A stretch of DNA of 23,402 nt, taken from assembly GCA_964392175.1 (NCBI GenBank), contig CAYMOJ010000030.1:1-23402 (forward strand). The letters are read 5' to 3'. Positions within the stretch are counted from its first letter, which is position 1, and each line of letters opens with the position of its first letter. A program made the translations under genes and the position numbers. Of the stretch, positions 14,974 through 23,366 are shown in pieces. The DNA is from Firm-04 sp964392175 (GTDB lineage Bacteria > Bacillota > Clostridia > Oscillospirales > Ruminococcaceae). The notes below the pieces were generated by a model. It had not been told where the DNA came from. It ran no database searches and worked only from the letters and a program-made list of their open reading frames with translations.

Positions 14974-15606
14974 ATGAGAAATTACCACATCAGTTTGATC
15001 CGTCACGGACAAACCAAAGCCAACGAGGAAGGTCGATATATCGGCACCACAGATTATACGCTCTCCGATAAGGGCAGAAGCGAATTGTATGATCTGCTTG
15101 ATAGCTATGTGTATCCTAAAATTGAGCGTGTCTATACCAGTCCATTGGAGCGTTGCACTGAAACTGCTGAGATTTTGTTTCCAGATACGGAAATCGTGGT
15201 TGCCGAGGATTTTGCTGAACTGCATTTTGGTCAGTTTGAGGGGAAAACTGCCGATGAACTGATTGACAATCCCGCATACCGTCAGTGGCTGAAAGGTGGA
15301 ATGGATGCCAAACCGCCTGAAGGGGAAAGTGTATCAGAACTTTGCGTGCGTACCTATCGTGGCTTGCATCGTATTCTGATGGAAATGATGGAGCAAGATT
15401 TCCGTCATGTAGCGATTATCACGCACGCAGGCGTGATCGCGAATGCCATCGCGTGTTTTGGCTTGCCAAAATTTGACCCCAAGCAGATCCAATGTAACCC
15501 AGGGGAGGGGGTTGAAATCATGCTTTCCGCACAGATGTGGCAGCAATCGCAGGCATTTGAAGTATTGGGGCTTGTGCCTCTGCTGCCTGAAGAATCCGAT
15601 ATGTGA
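14974..15606 (+). CDS. Histidine phosphatase (phosphoglycerate mutase-like) family protein
   Basis: A 210-residue cytosolic enzyme of histidine phosphatase branch 1, which transfers a phosphate through a phosphohistidine. The catalytic R10-H11-G12 in SLIRHGQTKANEEGRYIG, R60 in SPLERC, E82 in FAELHFGQFEG and H151 in IITHAGV are all present. The FGQFEGKT and LERCTETAEI wording is close to the CobC/alpha-ribazole phosphatase and small-phosphatase group rather than glycolytic GpmA, but the substrate is not decided by sequence. The frame is open from 14953, but GAAAGGA (14959-14965) is 8 nt from the ATG at 14974, which also puts RHG at its usual distance from the start. The stop overlaps the next gene by 4 nt, pointing to translational coupling. 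Confidence 0.88.
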   Translation: MRNYHISLIRHGQTKANEEGRYIGTTDYTLSDKGRSELYDLLDSYVYPKIERVYTSPLERCTETAEILFPDTEIVVAEDFAELHFGQFEGKTADELIDNPAYRQWLKGGMDAKPPEGESVSELCVRTYRGLHRILMEMMEQDFRHVAIITHAGVIANAIACFGLPKFDPKQIQCNPGEGVEIMLSAQMWQQSQAFEVLGLVPLLPEESDM

Positions 15607-16058
15607 GTATATCCAGGATGGAACTACTGCTGATCTTGTTAGTTTTGGGTGTACTGCTTTGGATATTTGGCGTGCCCACACAAACGCTATTGCTTGGTGT
15701 ATGGATTCTGATATTGGCTTTGCTTGCGTTCATGTTTCTGTTTTTTCTGGGGTCTGCCATCAGTTTGTTGTTCTTTCGTGTCAGAAAAGGTAGCTTTGTA
15801 CGGTTCGACCATCATCGAAAATTTGCGCAGGCAGTTTATTTGGTGGAGGATGCCGAGTATATTAATCTGTTTCCAGCTGAAACTGTTATGCAGGCTCGTT
15901 TGTATCATGACCGCCCGCACATTTTGCTCGTTCGCAAAAGCCAATATCGCAATGTTGCTTATGATATGCACAGTGTTCTGATTATTGCACTGGGGACGTT
16001 TTCAGCCATTGCTATGTTTGGGATATTTTTCGCAGTGCTGTTGCTGCTTTTGGAATGA
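15603..16058 (+). CDS. Small membrane protein of unknown function
   Basis: 151 residues with two long hydrophobic segments at the N-terminus (about 6-24 and 27-57), a charged soluble middle (about 58-120) and one C-terminal membrane segment (about 123-150). No family recognised. The GTG start at 15603 overlaps the TGA of the phosphatase gene (GTGA), the usual sign of coupled translation. An ATG at 15618 is the alternative start and would remove five residues; neither has a strong ribosome binding site. Being in one unit with the phosphatase suggests a shared process, but none can be named. Confidence 0.7.
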   Translation: MSISRMELLLILLVLGVLLWIFGVPTQTLLLGVWILILALLAFMFLFFLGSAISLLFFRVRKGSFVRFDHHRKFAQAVYLVEDAEYINLFPAETVMQARLYHDRPHILLVRKSQYRNVAYDMHSVLIIALGTFSAIAMFGIFFAVLLLLLE

Positions 16059-16100
16059 AAAACGCTATCGTCCTGTGTGAACCGAAAAGCTGAAAATGAA

Positions 16101-16140
16101 AAAATCTCCTGTGGAAAGCTGAAACCACAGGAGGTTTTTT
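16101..16140. terminator. Bidirectional terminator between the membrane-protein gene and pyrE
   Basis: A 14-bp stem with one G-U pair (16101-16114 with 16125-16138, core TCTCCTGTGG against CCACAGGAGG), a 10-nt loop, T6 on the right and an A-rich stretch on the left. It serves both convergent units. Confidence 0.9.
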
Positions 16141-16203
16141 CATAATGGTAAGATGATGATATAGACCGATACCGCAGAATGCTCTTGTTTGCGTTGCAGT
16201 GAA

Positions 16204-16857
16204 TCAGACACCATACTGTTCACGATAAGCACGCATTTGAGGCAGGTACGCTTTGCCTTCGATCACGCCATTTTCAATCGCTGCAATGATATCACTAACG
16301 GTGACGATTGCCTTGACATCAACGCCGAACTCCTCTTTCACCTCTTGTACAGCAGATTTTTCTGTGTTGAGTCCACGCTCCTGACGGTCAACCGTAATCA
16401 CCATGCCCGTAATATCCACGTCTGCCATGGATTTGAGTTTGGGGTAAACCTCGCGCAGCGCCTTACCGGAGGTCATGACATCCTCAATGATCACAACCTT
16501 TGTGCCGTCATGCAACGCGCTGCCTACCAACATACCGCCTTCGCCGTGGTCTTTGACCTCTTTACGGTCGTAGCAGAATCCCACTTCGATGCCGTGTTCC
16601 TTCCAAAGGGCAACAGCTGCGGCGGCAGCAAGAGAAATACCCTTATATGCCGGGCCGAACAGTACCTCAGCTTCCATGTCGTTTTCCTTCATGCAGGCTG
16701 CGTAGTATTCGCCCAGACGGCAAAGTTGCTTGCCGGTTTTATAATTACCGGCATTGATGAAGTAAGGGGCTTTTCTGCCACTTTTCAGCGTAAACTCGCC
16801 AAAAGTCAGCACACCACACTCAACCATAAAACGAATAAAATCCTCTTTGTAAGTCAT
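16204..16857 (-). CDS. pyrE: Orotate phosphoribosyltransferase
   Basis: A 217-residue cytosolic enzyme that joins orotate and PRPP to give orotidine 5'-monophosphate, the fifth step of UMP synthesis. Visible marks are LKSGRKAPYFIN (25-36), the flexible loop KDHGEGG (102-108) and the PRPP-binding motif VVIIEDVMTSGKAL (121-134). The ATG at 16857 is preferred (weak GGCGGA 8 nt upstream); the longer in-frame start at 16908 would add 17 residues unlike the family. No other pyrimidine gene is present here. It has its own promoter and a long, structured leader, and it follows the dGTPase-like gene on the same strand. Confidence 0.95.
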   Translation of the reverse strand: MTYKEDFIRFMVECGVLTFGEFTLKSGRKAPYFINAGNYKTGKQLCRLGEYYAACMKENDMEAEVLFGPAYKGISLAAAAAVALWKEHGIEVGFCYDRKEVKDHGEGGMLVGSALHDGTKVVIIEDVMTSGKALREVYPKLKSMADVDITGMVITVDRQERGLNTEKSAVQEVKEEFGVDVKAIVTVSDIIAAIENGVIEGKAYLPQMRAYREQYGV

Positions 16858-16911
16858 GTTACATTCCGCCTTTCCGATATTACAGCATCCCAAGGAAGTG
16901 CCACTCAAATC

Positions 16912-16975
16912 TTACGCGATGTTTTCACAGCACATCTGTGACACAAGCTCTGCGTAAAGCCGCCTGAATCAGATG
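16912..16975 (-). other. pyrE leader with mutually exclusive stems
   Basis: In the minus-strand transcript an inner hairpin TCACAG/CTGTGA (16941-16936 with 16930-16925, 5-nt loop) is closed by an outer stem TTACGC/GCGTAA (16957-16952 with 16917-16912). An upstream CATCTG (16975-16970) can pair instead with CAGATG (16938-16933), which uses the inner loop and half its stem. No T-run follows, and the usual PyrR-binding consensus is not visible. A regulatory RNA role is inferred. Confidence 0.4.
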
Positions 16976-16986
16976 CCAACAACTCT

Positions 16987-17015
16987 ATTATACAGGATTC
17001 TGCCAAAAAAATCAA
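16987..17015 (-). promoter_or_regulatory. SigmaA promoter of pyrE
   Basis: TTGATT (complement of 17010-17015), 17-bp spacer, perfect TATAAT (complement of 16987-16992). It lies just after the stop of the dGTPase-like gene (17028). The leader to the pyrE start is about 120 nt. Confidence 0.78.
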
Positions 17016-17027
17016 TACTTTTCTGCA

Positions 17028-18266
17028 TTACAGTCTGTCTGAAAGCGATGAAAAGTGATCTTCCGTCCAATCAAAATAGCCGATGTAGGAAATATGATGC
17101 TTACTTTTAGGAAAGCACATTCGATAATAATCTACAAAGTAATCATCAGTCATTGCTGCGATGAAATCCGTAGTGAGGTCATCAGGGTCGGATTCCGCGT
17201 AGGGCGCACCGGCAGGATACCACTGCTGCTTTTCGTCAATCAGTGCAATATGGTGCTGATACAATGCACTGTTACGATCATGGGCTACTGCATCTCTGCG
17301 GATTTTTTCATATAGCTGTTCCATCATGGGTATCATTTCCCGTTGTATCTGCCTCTGTACTTTGTCATTGTAATACAGTTTGTGATAATTTTCGTCTTTG
17401 CACTGTTTCATTGCCTGAAAATGCGCTTTGTCCAGTTGCAAATACGGTTTGCCATAACTGTTTTCAATGAGGTTGACTTCCAGATTATTGATGACTTCAG
17501 CATTGGTCTTGCCGATAAGCGTGGGGGAAAAAACATCTTCGGAAGCTACCAATCTTGCTTTTACAGCATCTTGGCGATCTTTACCAATGTACGCGATCAT
17601 ATCACACAGCCTTACCAAACAGCCCTCCAACGTGCATGGGATGAGTGAAATGTCGTGTTTGTAGCAGGCAGCGGTACGGGCATCAAAGGCGTTAAAATCA
17701 AGCATTTTCGCTGGGCGATATTCTGCCTGTGGCAATTCTCCGTTGTGGCAAAGAATGCCATCCAGTGTTTGCAGCGAAATATTATACGGTACCATAGTAT
17801 CCAACACACGCACCCCATGGAGATTATGCAGAAATCGTTTTCCGGTATATCCTTGATATAGTCTGTCGAGTGCTTGTTCTCCGGCATGACCGAAGGGCGT
17901 ATGCCCCATATCATGACCAATGGCAATCGCCTCAATCAGGTCGGTATTCAGCCCTAGTACATCACCGATATTACGAGCAATGCGCGAGACCAGTTGCACA
18001 TGCAGTGCCCTGCGTGAGATATCATCATTGCGGTAAAACGAAAACACCTGTGTTTTATCTGCATAGCGGTTATAAAATGCACTGTTGAGAATCTTGTCGG
18101 CATCTTTGGAAAAGGGAGGTCGCAGCATCGTAGGTATATCGCTGAGACGATGGTTGCGTCGCAATGCGGCAGCATCTGGGCAGGCGTAAGGGGATACCCA
18201 TCCATTTTTGCGGTTTGCCTGAATTTCCTGCTCCAATGCAGGAGATATGCTTTCGTAGTAGGGCAT
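17028..18266 (-). CDS. dgt: dGTPase-like HD-domain phosphohydrolase
   Basis: A 412-residue cytosolic protein of the deoxyguanosinetriphosphate triphosphohydrolase family, which hydrolyses dNTPs to nucleoside and triphosphate and so limits dNTP pools. The N-terminal RPPFSKDADKILNSAFYNRYADKTQVF (49-75) is the family hallmark. The metal site is H89 in RRALHVQLVSRIAR, H118-D119 in AIAIGHDMGHTPFGHAGE and D222 in LCDMIAYIGKDRQDA. The ATG at 18266 has AAAGGA 9 nt upstream and overlaps the dnaE stop by one base (TAATG), so translation is coupled; a start at 18299 was rejected. Being encoded with the replicative polymerase fits a role in dNTP balance during DNA synthesis. The preferred substrate is not shown by sequence. 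Confidence 0.9.
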   Translation of the reverse strand: MPYYESISPALEQEIQANRKNGWVSPYACPDAAALRRNHRLSDIPTMLRPPFSKDADKILNSAFYNRYADKTQVFSFYRNDDISRRALHVQLVSRIARNIGDVLGLNTDLIEAIAIGHDMGHTPFGHAGEQALDRLYQGYTGKRFLHNLHGVRVLDTMVPYNISLQTLDGILCHNGELPQAEYRPAKMLDFNAFDARTAACYKHDISLIPCTLEGCLVRLCDMIAYIGKDRQDAVKARLVASEDVFSPTLIGKTNAEVINNLEVNLIENSYGKPYLQLDKAHFQAMKQCKDENYHKLYYNDKVQRQIQREMIPMMEQLYEKIRRDAVAHDRNSALYQHHIALIDEKQQWYPAGAPYAESDPDDLTTDFIAAMTDDYFVDYYRMCFPKSKHHISYIGYFDWTEDHFSSLSDRL

Positions 18267-21200
18267 TATGGCGATTCCTTTCGTTTGATGAGGGCACATT
18301 GCTGTAGAGGTACCCCAATTTGTGCCAAATCATGAAGTAGTTGCGGCGTGATTGCCAATGTTTGATTGCGTTTGGGTGTCAAATACCTGTGGCTTTGCTT
18401 CAGCCAGACGCAAAACGGCATATCGCCCATATGCTTCCGTGCAATATTGTGCAGCAATGCTTGTAAGCAAGCCGTATTGGCGTCATCAATCTTGCAGCAG
18501 AGCCTATATTCGCTAAGGGTATCTCTCCATTGCTGTTCACTTAAAATCATATCGCACAGGAGTGTGCTTTTTTCATCATGATGGGATACACTTCCTTCAA
18601 TATAAAGAACTGCATCGGGGGCGAGCAAGGTATGGCAGGTTGCATATAACGACGGGAATATGACACAATCGCAGATGCCTGATAGATCTTCTGCACGAAA
18701 AAATGCCATTATCTCGCCATTCCTGGTATGGTGAATGCGTATATCCTTTACCATAATGAGCAGCTTGCGCTTCGCGCCTTTATGATAGCTTGCAAGTTCT
18801 CCTGCGCTGTGCATACGCAGCAAATCGTGATGGGCACTCCACCGTTTTAGAGGATGCCCAGACAGATACAGACCAATGGATTCTTTTTCTAATTGCAGCA
18901 ATCGTGCATCCGGATATTCGGGCACATCAGGAAAAGTGATCTCCAAGGGCGTACCTGTAGTATCTTCGCCACCAAACAGCGAAAGTTGTCCCGATATGAC
19001 ATGACGACTCTCAGCAAGCATGGCATCGAGCACACGGTCAGAGCACTCTAACAGCTGGCGACGATTTTTTCCCATGCCGTCAAATGCGCCACTACGGATC
19101 AGTCCCTCGACACTGCGTTTGTTTAACTCTTGACCGGCGTTTCGGCGACAAAAATCCACAAAATCGCGATAGTTGCCGCCAATTTGTCGTTGTCGCAAGA
19201 TGGAATCAATCATATTGGTTCCCATTCCTTTAATGGCAAGCAGCCCAAAGCGTATGCCGTTTGCTTCAGCGGTAAATCTGCCTTGGCTATGGTTAATATG
19301 CGGGGGTAAAATCTGCACATGATGCAATTCACAGTCATCGATATATTGTAACATTGTCTCGGTGCTGCTCAGCACATTGGAAATGAGAGCTGCAAAATAC
19401 TCACGATAATAGTGGCATTTGAGATATGCGGTTTCATAGGCGATTCTTGCATAGGCAGCTGCATGAGATTTGTTAAATGCGTAGCTTGCAAAAGCAGCCA
19501 TTTTATCAAAAATAGCATTGGCAGTGGCTTCGGGTACACCGTTTTTGACCGCACCCACGCAAGTATCGTCTCCATAAATGAACGATGCACGTTCTTTTTC
19601 CATGATGTCGTGCTTTTTCTTTGCCATGGCACGGCGTACAAGGTCTGCTCTTCCGTAGGAATATCCTGCAAGACTGCGGCAGATCTCCATAACCTGCTCC
19701 TGATAAACAATGCAGCCGAAAGTTTCCTTCAGAATGGGCTTGAGCAGTGGATGATCATACACCACAGCATTTGGATCACGACGGCATTTCAGATAGCGTG
19801 GAATGGAATCCATCGGCCCAGGGCGATACAGAGAAATGAGTGTGGTCAGATCTGCCATGCAGGTGGGGCGCATTTGTTTTAAGACCCTGCGTAGTCCATC
19901 GGATTCCATCTGAAATACGCCGATGCTGTCTGCATTAGAAAGCATACGAAACACTGCTGCATCATCTTCAGGGATTGTCGTCATGGCAAACTGCGGATTG
20001 TTTTTCTGTATTGCACGTTCCGTTTCGCGAATGACTGTAAGATTGCGAAGCCCCAGGAAATCCATTTTTAAAAGACCAAGCTGTTCCAAATCAACCATGG
20101 TGTATTGGGTGACGGTAACACCTTCATTTTGCTGTAAGGGCACTTGTTCAGCGACAGGCACAGCGGATATCACAACACCGGCTGCATGGGTGGTAGTATG
20201 ATGTGGCATACCCTCCAGTGCCATGGCACGGTCAATGAGCAGATGCACATTTGCATCATCACGATACAGCGATTGCAATTCTTCAGATGTATGCAATGCA
20301 CGCTGTAGGGTCATATTCAGATCTTGCGGAATGCATTTTGCTACACGGTTGCAAAGGGCATAGGGCAGATCCATTGCACGACCTGTATCGCGGATTGCGC
20401 TACGCGCTTTCATCGTATCGAATGCAATAATTTGTGTCACACGATCTGCACCGTATCGATTGACAACATAGTCAATGACCCTTTGTCTTCCAATGATACA
20501 AAAGTCAACATCAAAATCGGGCATACTTACGCGCTCAGGATTGAGAAAACGTTCAAACAGCAATCCGTTTTTAATTGGGTCGATATTGGTAATACCTACA
20601 CAATAGGCACACAAACTACCTGCACCAGAGCCCCTGCCGGGGCCAACAGGAATATCATGGCTTTTTGCAAAAAAGATAAAATCACGGACAATGAGAAAAT
20701 AGTCTGCATAGCCCATGCGCTCAATCGTATCCAATTCGTATTGCAAACGTTGCTTGATAGATGCATCAGGGTTGGAACTGTAACGTTGCTGCAAACCCTC
20801 ATAAGCAAGCTGTCTAAGCGCAGTAATGGAATTGGTAATGCCATTGGTGTGGAACGCTGGCAGCTGAATGACACCAAATGTGAAGGAAAAATGGCACATC
20901 CTTGCAATGACTGCTGTATTTGCAACTGCTTCAGGGCAATCTGCAAACAAAGTGCGCATTTCAGCAGAGGATCGCAAATAAAAGGTATCATTTGGCAAGA
21001 CCATAGAGGAAGGAGCTGAAAGCGTTGTTGCTGTCTGAATGCAAACCAAGGTACGCTGTACTATGGCATCTTCACGGCGTAGATAATGCACATCGTTGGT
21101 GGCTACCAATGGGATTCCTGTCTCAGCGGCAATACGTTTTAATCCTGCACGTATCGTTGCTTCTTCCGGTAGATCATGGTTGTGCATTTCCAGATAATAG

Positions 21201-21709
21201 TTGCCTCTTCCAAACAATGTGTCATCACGTATGGCAGCAGACTTTGCAGCGGCATAATCGCCAGATAGCAACAAACGTGCCACTTCGCCCGTTATACAGC
21301 CGGAAAGGGCGATCAGTCCCTCATGATGCTGCTCTAACAGTGCACGATCAGCGTGGGGTTTGCGGTAAAACCCTTCCAGATGTGCTTTAGATACAAGCTG
21401 TATCAAATTACGGTAGCCGATCTCGTTTTTGCAAAGCAAAGTAAAATGATATGGATGGCTATCCGCAGCACCTTCTTTCTGAAAACGCGAGCGTGGTGCA
21501 ATATAGATTTCGCAACCGATGATCGGTTGAATACCCTCTGCCTTTGCTGCTTGAAAAAATTGTACTGCACCATACAGTACGCCGTGATCAGTAATGGCAA
21601 CAGCAGTCTGCCCTTGCGCTTTCACCGCCGTGATGAGATCTTTGATACGGCAGGCACCGTCTAGCAGGGAATATTCAGTGTGTACATGCAAGTGGACAAA
21701 TGCGTCCAT
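18266..21709 (-). CDS. dnaE: DNA polymerase III alpha subunit (DnaE type)
   Basis: A 1147-residue family C replicative DNA polymerase. The N-terminal PHP domain (HLHVHTEYSLLDG at 6-18, ITDHG, GCEIYIA) is followed by GPGRGSGAGS (356-365). The catalytic aspartates are D400 and D402 in MPDFDVDF and D550 in LGLLKMDFLGLRNL. The finger and helix-hairpin-helix regions follow, with an OB-fold near the C-terminus (about 990-1075, KRKLLIMVKDIRIHHTRNGEIMAFFRAEDLSG). Length fits DnaE rather than the longer PolC, which carries a proofreading domain; Firmicutes usually have both. Start ATG is 8 nt after AAAGGAGG. It lies 42 nt after the HAD gene and overlaps the dGTPase-like gene by 1 nt, in the whiA operon. 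Confidence 0.97.
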   Translation of the reverse strand: MDAFVHLHVHTEYSLLDGACRIKDLITAVKAQGQTAVAITDHGVLYGAVQFFQAAKAEGIQPIIGCEIYIAPRSRFQKEGAADSHPYHFTLLCKNEIGYRNLIQLVSKAHLEGFYRKPHADRALLEQHHEGLIALSGCITGEVARLLLSGDYAAAKSAAIRDDTLFGRGNYYLEMHNHDLPEEATIRAGLKRIAAETGIPLVATNDVHYLRREDAIVQRTLVCIQTATTLSAPSSMVLPNDTFYLRSSAEMRTLFADCPEAVANTAVIARMCHFSFTFGVIQLPAFHTNGITNSITALRQLAYEGLQQRYSSNPDASIKQRLQYELDTIERMGYADYFLIVRDFIFFAKSHDIPVGPGRGSGAGSLCAYCVGITNIDPIKNGLLFERFLNPERVSMPDFDVDFCIIGRQRVIDYVVNRYGADRVTQIIAFDTMKARSAIRDTGRAMDLPYALCNRVAKCIPQDLNMTLQRALHTSEELQSLYRDDANVHLLIDRAMALEGMPHHTTTHAAGVVISAVPVAEQVPLQQNEGVTVTQYTMVDLEQLGLLKMDFLGLRNLTVIRETERAIQKNNPQFAMTTIPEDDAAVFRMLSNADSIGVFQMESDGLRRVLKQMRPTCMADLTTLISLYRPGPMDSIPRYLKCRRDPNAVVYDHPLLKPILKETFGCIVYQEQVMEICRSLAGYSYGRADLVRRAMAKKKHDIMEKERASFIYGDDTCVGAVKNGVPEATANAIFDKMAAFASYAFNKSHAAAYARIAYETAYLKCHYYREYFAALISNVLSSTETMLQYIDDCELHHVQILPPHINHSQGRFTAEANGIRFGLLAIKGMGTNMIDSILRQRQIGGNYRDFVDFCRRNAGQELNKRSVEGLIRSGAFDGMGKNRRQLLECSDRVLDAMLAESRHVISGQLSLFGGEDTTGTPLEITFPDVPEYPDARLLQLEKESIGLYLSGHPLKRWSAHHDLLRMHSAGELASYHKGAKRKLLIMVKDIRIHHTRNGEIMAFFRAEDLSGICDCVIFPSLYATCHTLLAPDAVLYIEGSVSHHDEKSTLLCDMILSEQQWRDTLSEYRLCCKIDDANTACLQALLHNIARKHMGDMPFCVWLKQSHRYLTPKRNQTLAITPQLLHDLAQIGVPLQQCALIKRKESP

Positions 21710-21751
21710 AAACAGTGCCTCCTTTGATTCATGTATTCGGAAAAGATGTTG

Positions 21752-22384
21752 TTATAAGAGCTTTTCAGCCACATTTGGTAAATCCGCGAGGGCTGAAATT
21801 GCTGCATCACAGGCAGTTACTCTGCCAAAGCCATACGATGCATGAATAAATTTTACCCCTGCAAGTGCAGCGGCATCGGCATCGCCCTGCGTATCGCCCA
21901 CATAAATGCAATCGGTAATGTGGTTGCGTTCTACTACCAAACGAATATTTTCTCCCTTTGGCTTGCCCGTATGCCCGGCGCATTCAAAATCGGAAAAGCA
22001 TTCGGCAAAGCCGCATTGCGCCACATAGCAGGGGATATAGCCTTCCAGACAATTGCTGACGATACCAAGGGTATACTTTTCCGCAAGCGCGCGGATGATT
22101 TGTTCCGATTGCGGATACAGCGTTGCGGCATGATGCTTTAGATAGGCATATTCTGCTTTGGTACAACGGTTAAGATATTCACAGCGCAACGTTTCGTGTA
22201 CATCAGGAAACATCAACGCAGCAATTTGTTCAATGGTTTTGCCCATATAACTGTGCATTTGTACAAGGGTGAATTGCTCTTTGCGGTGCAGTTCCTCTTG
22301 AATACACTGATTCCACGCGGCAAGCACCTGCGGAGAAGAATCCCATAAAGTGCCATCTAGATCAAATAGAATTGCTTTTTTCAT
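21752..22384 (-). CDS. HAD-family hydrolase (phosphoglycolate phosphatase-like)
   Basis: A 210-residue haloacid dehalogenase-type phosphatase. The four motifs are present: D8-x-D10 in ILFDLDGTLWDS, S110-N111 in LGIVSNC, K141 or K143 in TGKPKGENI, and D164 with D168 in YVGDTQGDADAA. The helical cap between motifs 1 and 2 (about 15-85) puts it with the phosphoglycolate phosphatase / beta-phosphoglucomutase group. The substrate is uncertain. Start ATG is 6 nt after AAGGAG and only 3 nt after the whiA stop codon, so it is in the same operon and likely coupled. It may clear a damaged or side-product phosphate; that is a guess. Confidence 0.88.
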   Translation of the reverse strand: MKKAILFDLDGTLWDSSPQVLAAWNQCIQEELHRKEQFTLVQMHSYMGKTIEQIAALMFPDVHETLRCEYLNRCTKAEYAYLKHHAATLYPQSEQIIRALAEKYTLGIVSNCLEGYIPCYVAQCGFAECFSDFECAGHTGKPKGENIRLVVERNHITDCIYVGDTQGDADAAALAGVKFIHASYGFGRVTACDAAISALADLPNVAEKLL

Positions 22385-22387
22385 AGA

Positions 22388-23305
22388 TTACTCCTTTTCT
22401 TCTTTGGCTGATAGCTTCCGTGCGATTTCTGATAGCTTTTGCAAGCGATGATTGATAGCAGAACGAGATAGGGGAGGCACTGTCAATTCACCCAGTTCAC
22501 GAAGACAGGCATCGGGATATTCTACACGAAGTCGCGCCATTTCCTGCAAATTGGCAGGCAGGCTTTCAAGCCCCATTTTCTGTTCAATCATCGCGATATC
22601 CGCAAGCTGCTGTTCGCTGGCGCGTACGGTTTTATCAATATTTGCCATATCACAATTGGTACGGCGATTGGTTTGTCCACGTACATTTTTCAGTACCTGT
22701 GTACCGATCAAATCCAATGTAGATGCCGTAGCACCAAATAATGTCAGCACATCGCATATGCTTTCGTTATCCTTTAGATACAGAATTGTTTCGTTTTTGC
22801 GTTTTGTGGTTTTCATGCGAATGGAATAAGACGCAAAATCGTTGCATATCTGTTGGGCGAGTATAGCATCTGGCAGGGCGATCTCAAAATGATAGCCGCG
22901 TGTGGGATCTGTAATACTGCCGTTCATCACAAAGATGCCACCCAGCAGCATTGGTATGGAATCCTGCGTAAGCTGTGGATGATTTGGCACACGATGTTCG
23001 GGATCTATAGCGAAGGTTTTCAGCAATGCCTGCACCGTTTGTTCTTCTTGTAAAGAATAGCACCATAATGGCTGTTTGTGGCTACCTGTACGGTATTCGG
23101 TATCAAATACAAAATCACCACAAAATTCGGTAAGCAATGATGGAAGCAGCACAGCCAGTGCTTCGCATTCGGTTTGCAGGGTGATGCGTTTATGACATAG
23201 GCGGCGTGTGGAAAGCAGCATACCGTAAAAGAAGGCAAAGTGTGCTTCCTTGCCATGTACAGCTGCACAGATTTCGGTTTTTGCAGAATTGGAAAAAGAT
23301 GCCAT
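22388..23305 (-). CDS. whiA: DNA-binding protein WhiA
   Basis: A 305-residue protein of the WhiA family, found in Actinobacteria as a sporulation regulator and in Firmicutes as a factor affecting cell division and chromosome segregation. An N-terminal homing-endonuclease-like fold (degenerate LAGLIDADG motif LLGGIFVMNGSITDP at 120-134) is joined to a C-terminal helix-turn-helix (about 255-295). The family signature NRRTNCDMANIDKTVRAS is at 213-230. Start ATG has GGGAG 7 nt upstream. It heads the minus-strand operon whiA - HAD - dnaE - dgt, and a clear promoter lies just upstream, so it does not depend on rapZ/yvcK read-through; those genes, which often precede whiA, would lie beyond the window if present. 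Confidence 0.96.
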   Translation of the reverse strand: MASFSNSAKTEICAAVHGKEAHFAFFYGMLLSTRRLCHKRITLQTECEALAVLLPSLLTEFCGDFVFDTEYRTGSHKQPLWCYSLQEEQTVQALLKTFAIDPEHRVPNHPQLTQDSIPMLLGGIFVMNGSITDPTRGYHFEIALPDAILAQQICNDFASYSIRMKTTKRKNETILYLKDNESICDVLTLFGATASTLDLIGTQVLKNVRGQTNRRTNCDMANIDKTVRASEQQLADIAMIEQKMGLESLPANLQEMARLRVEYPDACLRELGELTVPPLSRSAINHRLQKLSEIARKLSAKEEKE

Positions 23306-23336
23306 GGGAACACTCCCTCCGATTTAATATATCAAT

Positions 23337-23366
23337 ATTGTACCATATTTCCAATGAGCTTGTCAA
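23337..23366 (-). promoter_or_regulatory. SigmaA promoter of the whiA operon
   Basis: Perfect TTGACA (complement of 23361-23366), 18-bp spacer, TACAAT (complement of 23337-23342) preceded by TGG, an extended -10. The leader is about 25 nt. Confidence 0.85.

Noticed and set aside
16189..16941. Long plus-strand open frame of 250 codons opposite pyrE
   Set aside because: It is the antisense shadow of pyrE, which carries the full enzyme motifs on the minus strand.
20324..21019. Long plus-strand open frame of 231 codons opposite dnaE
   Set aside because: Antisense shadow of the dnaE polymerase core; no domain or ribosome binding site.
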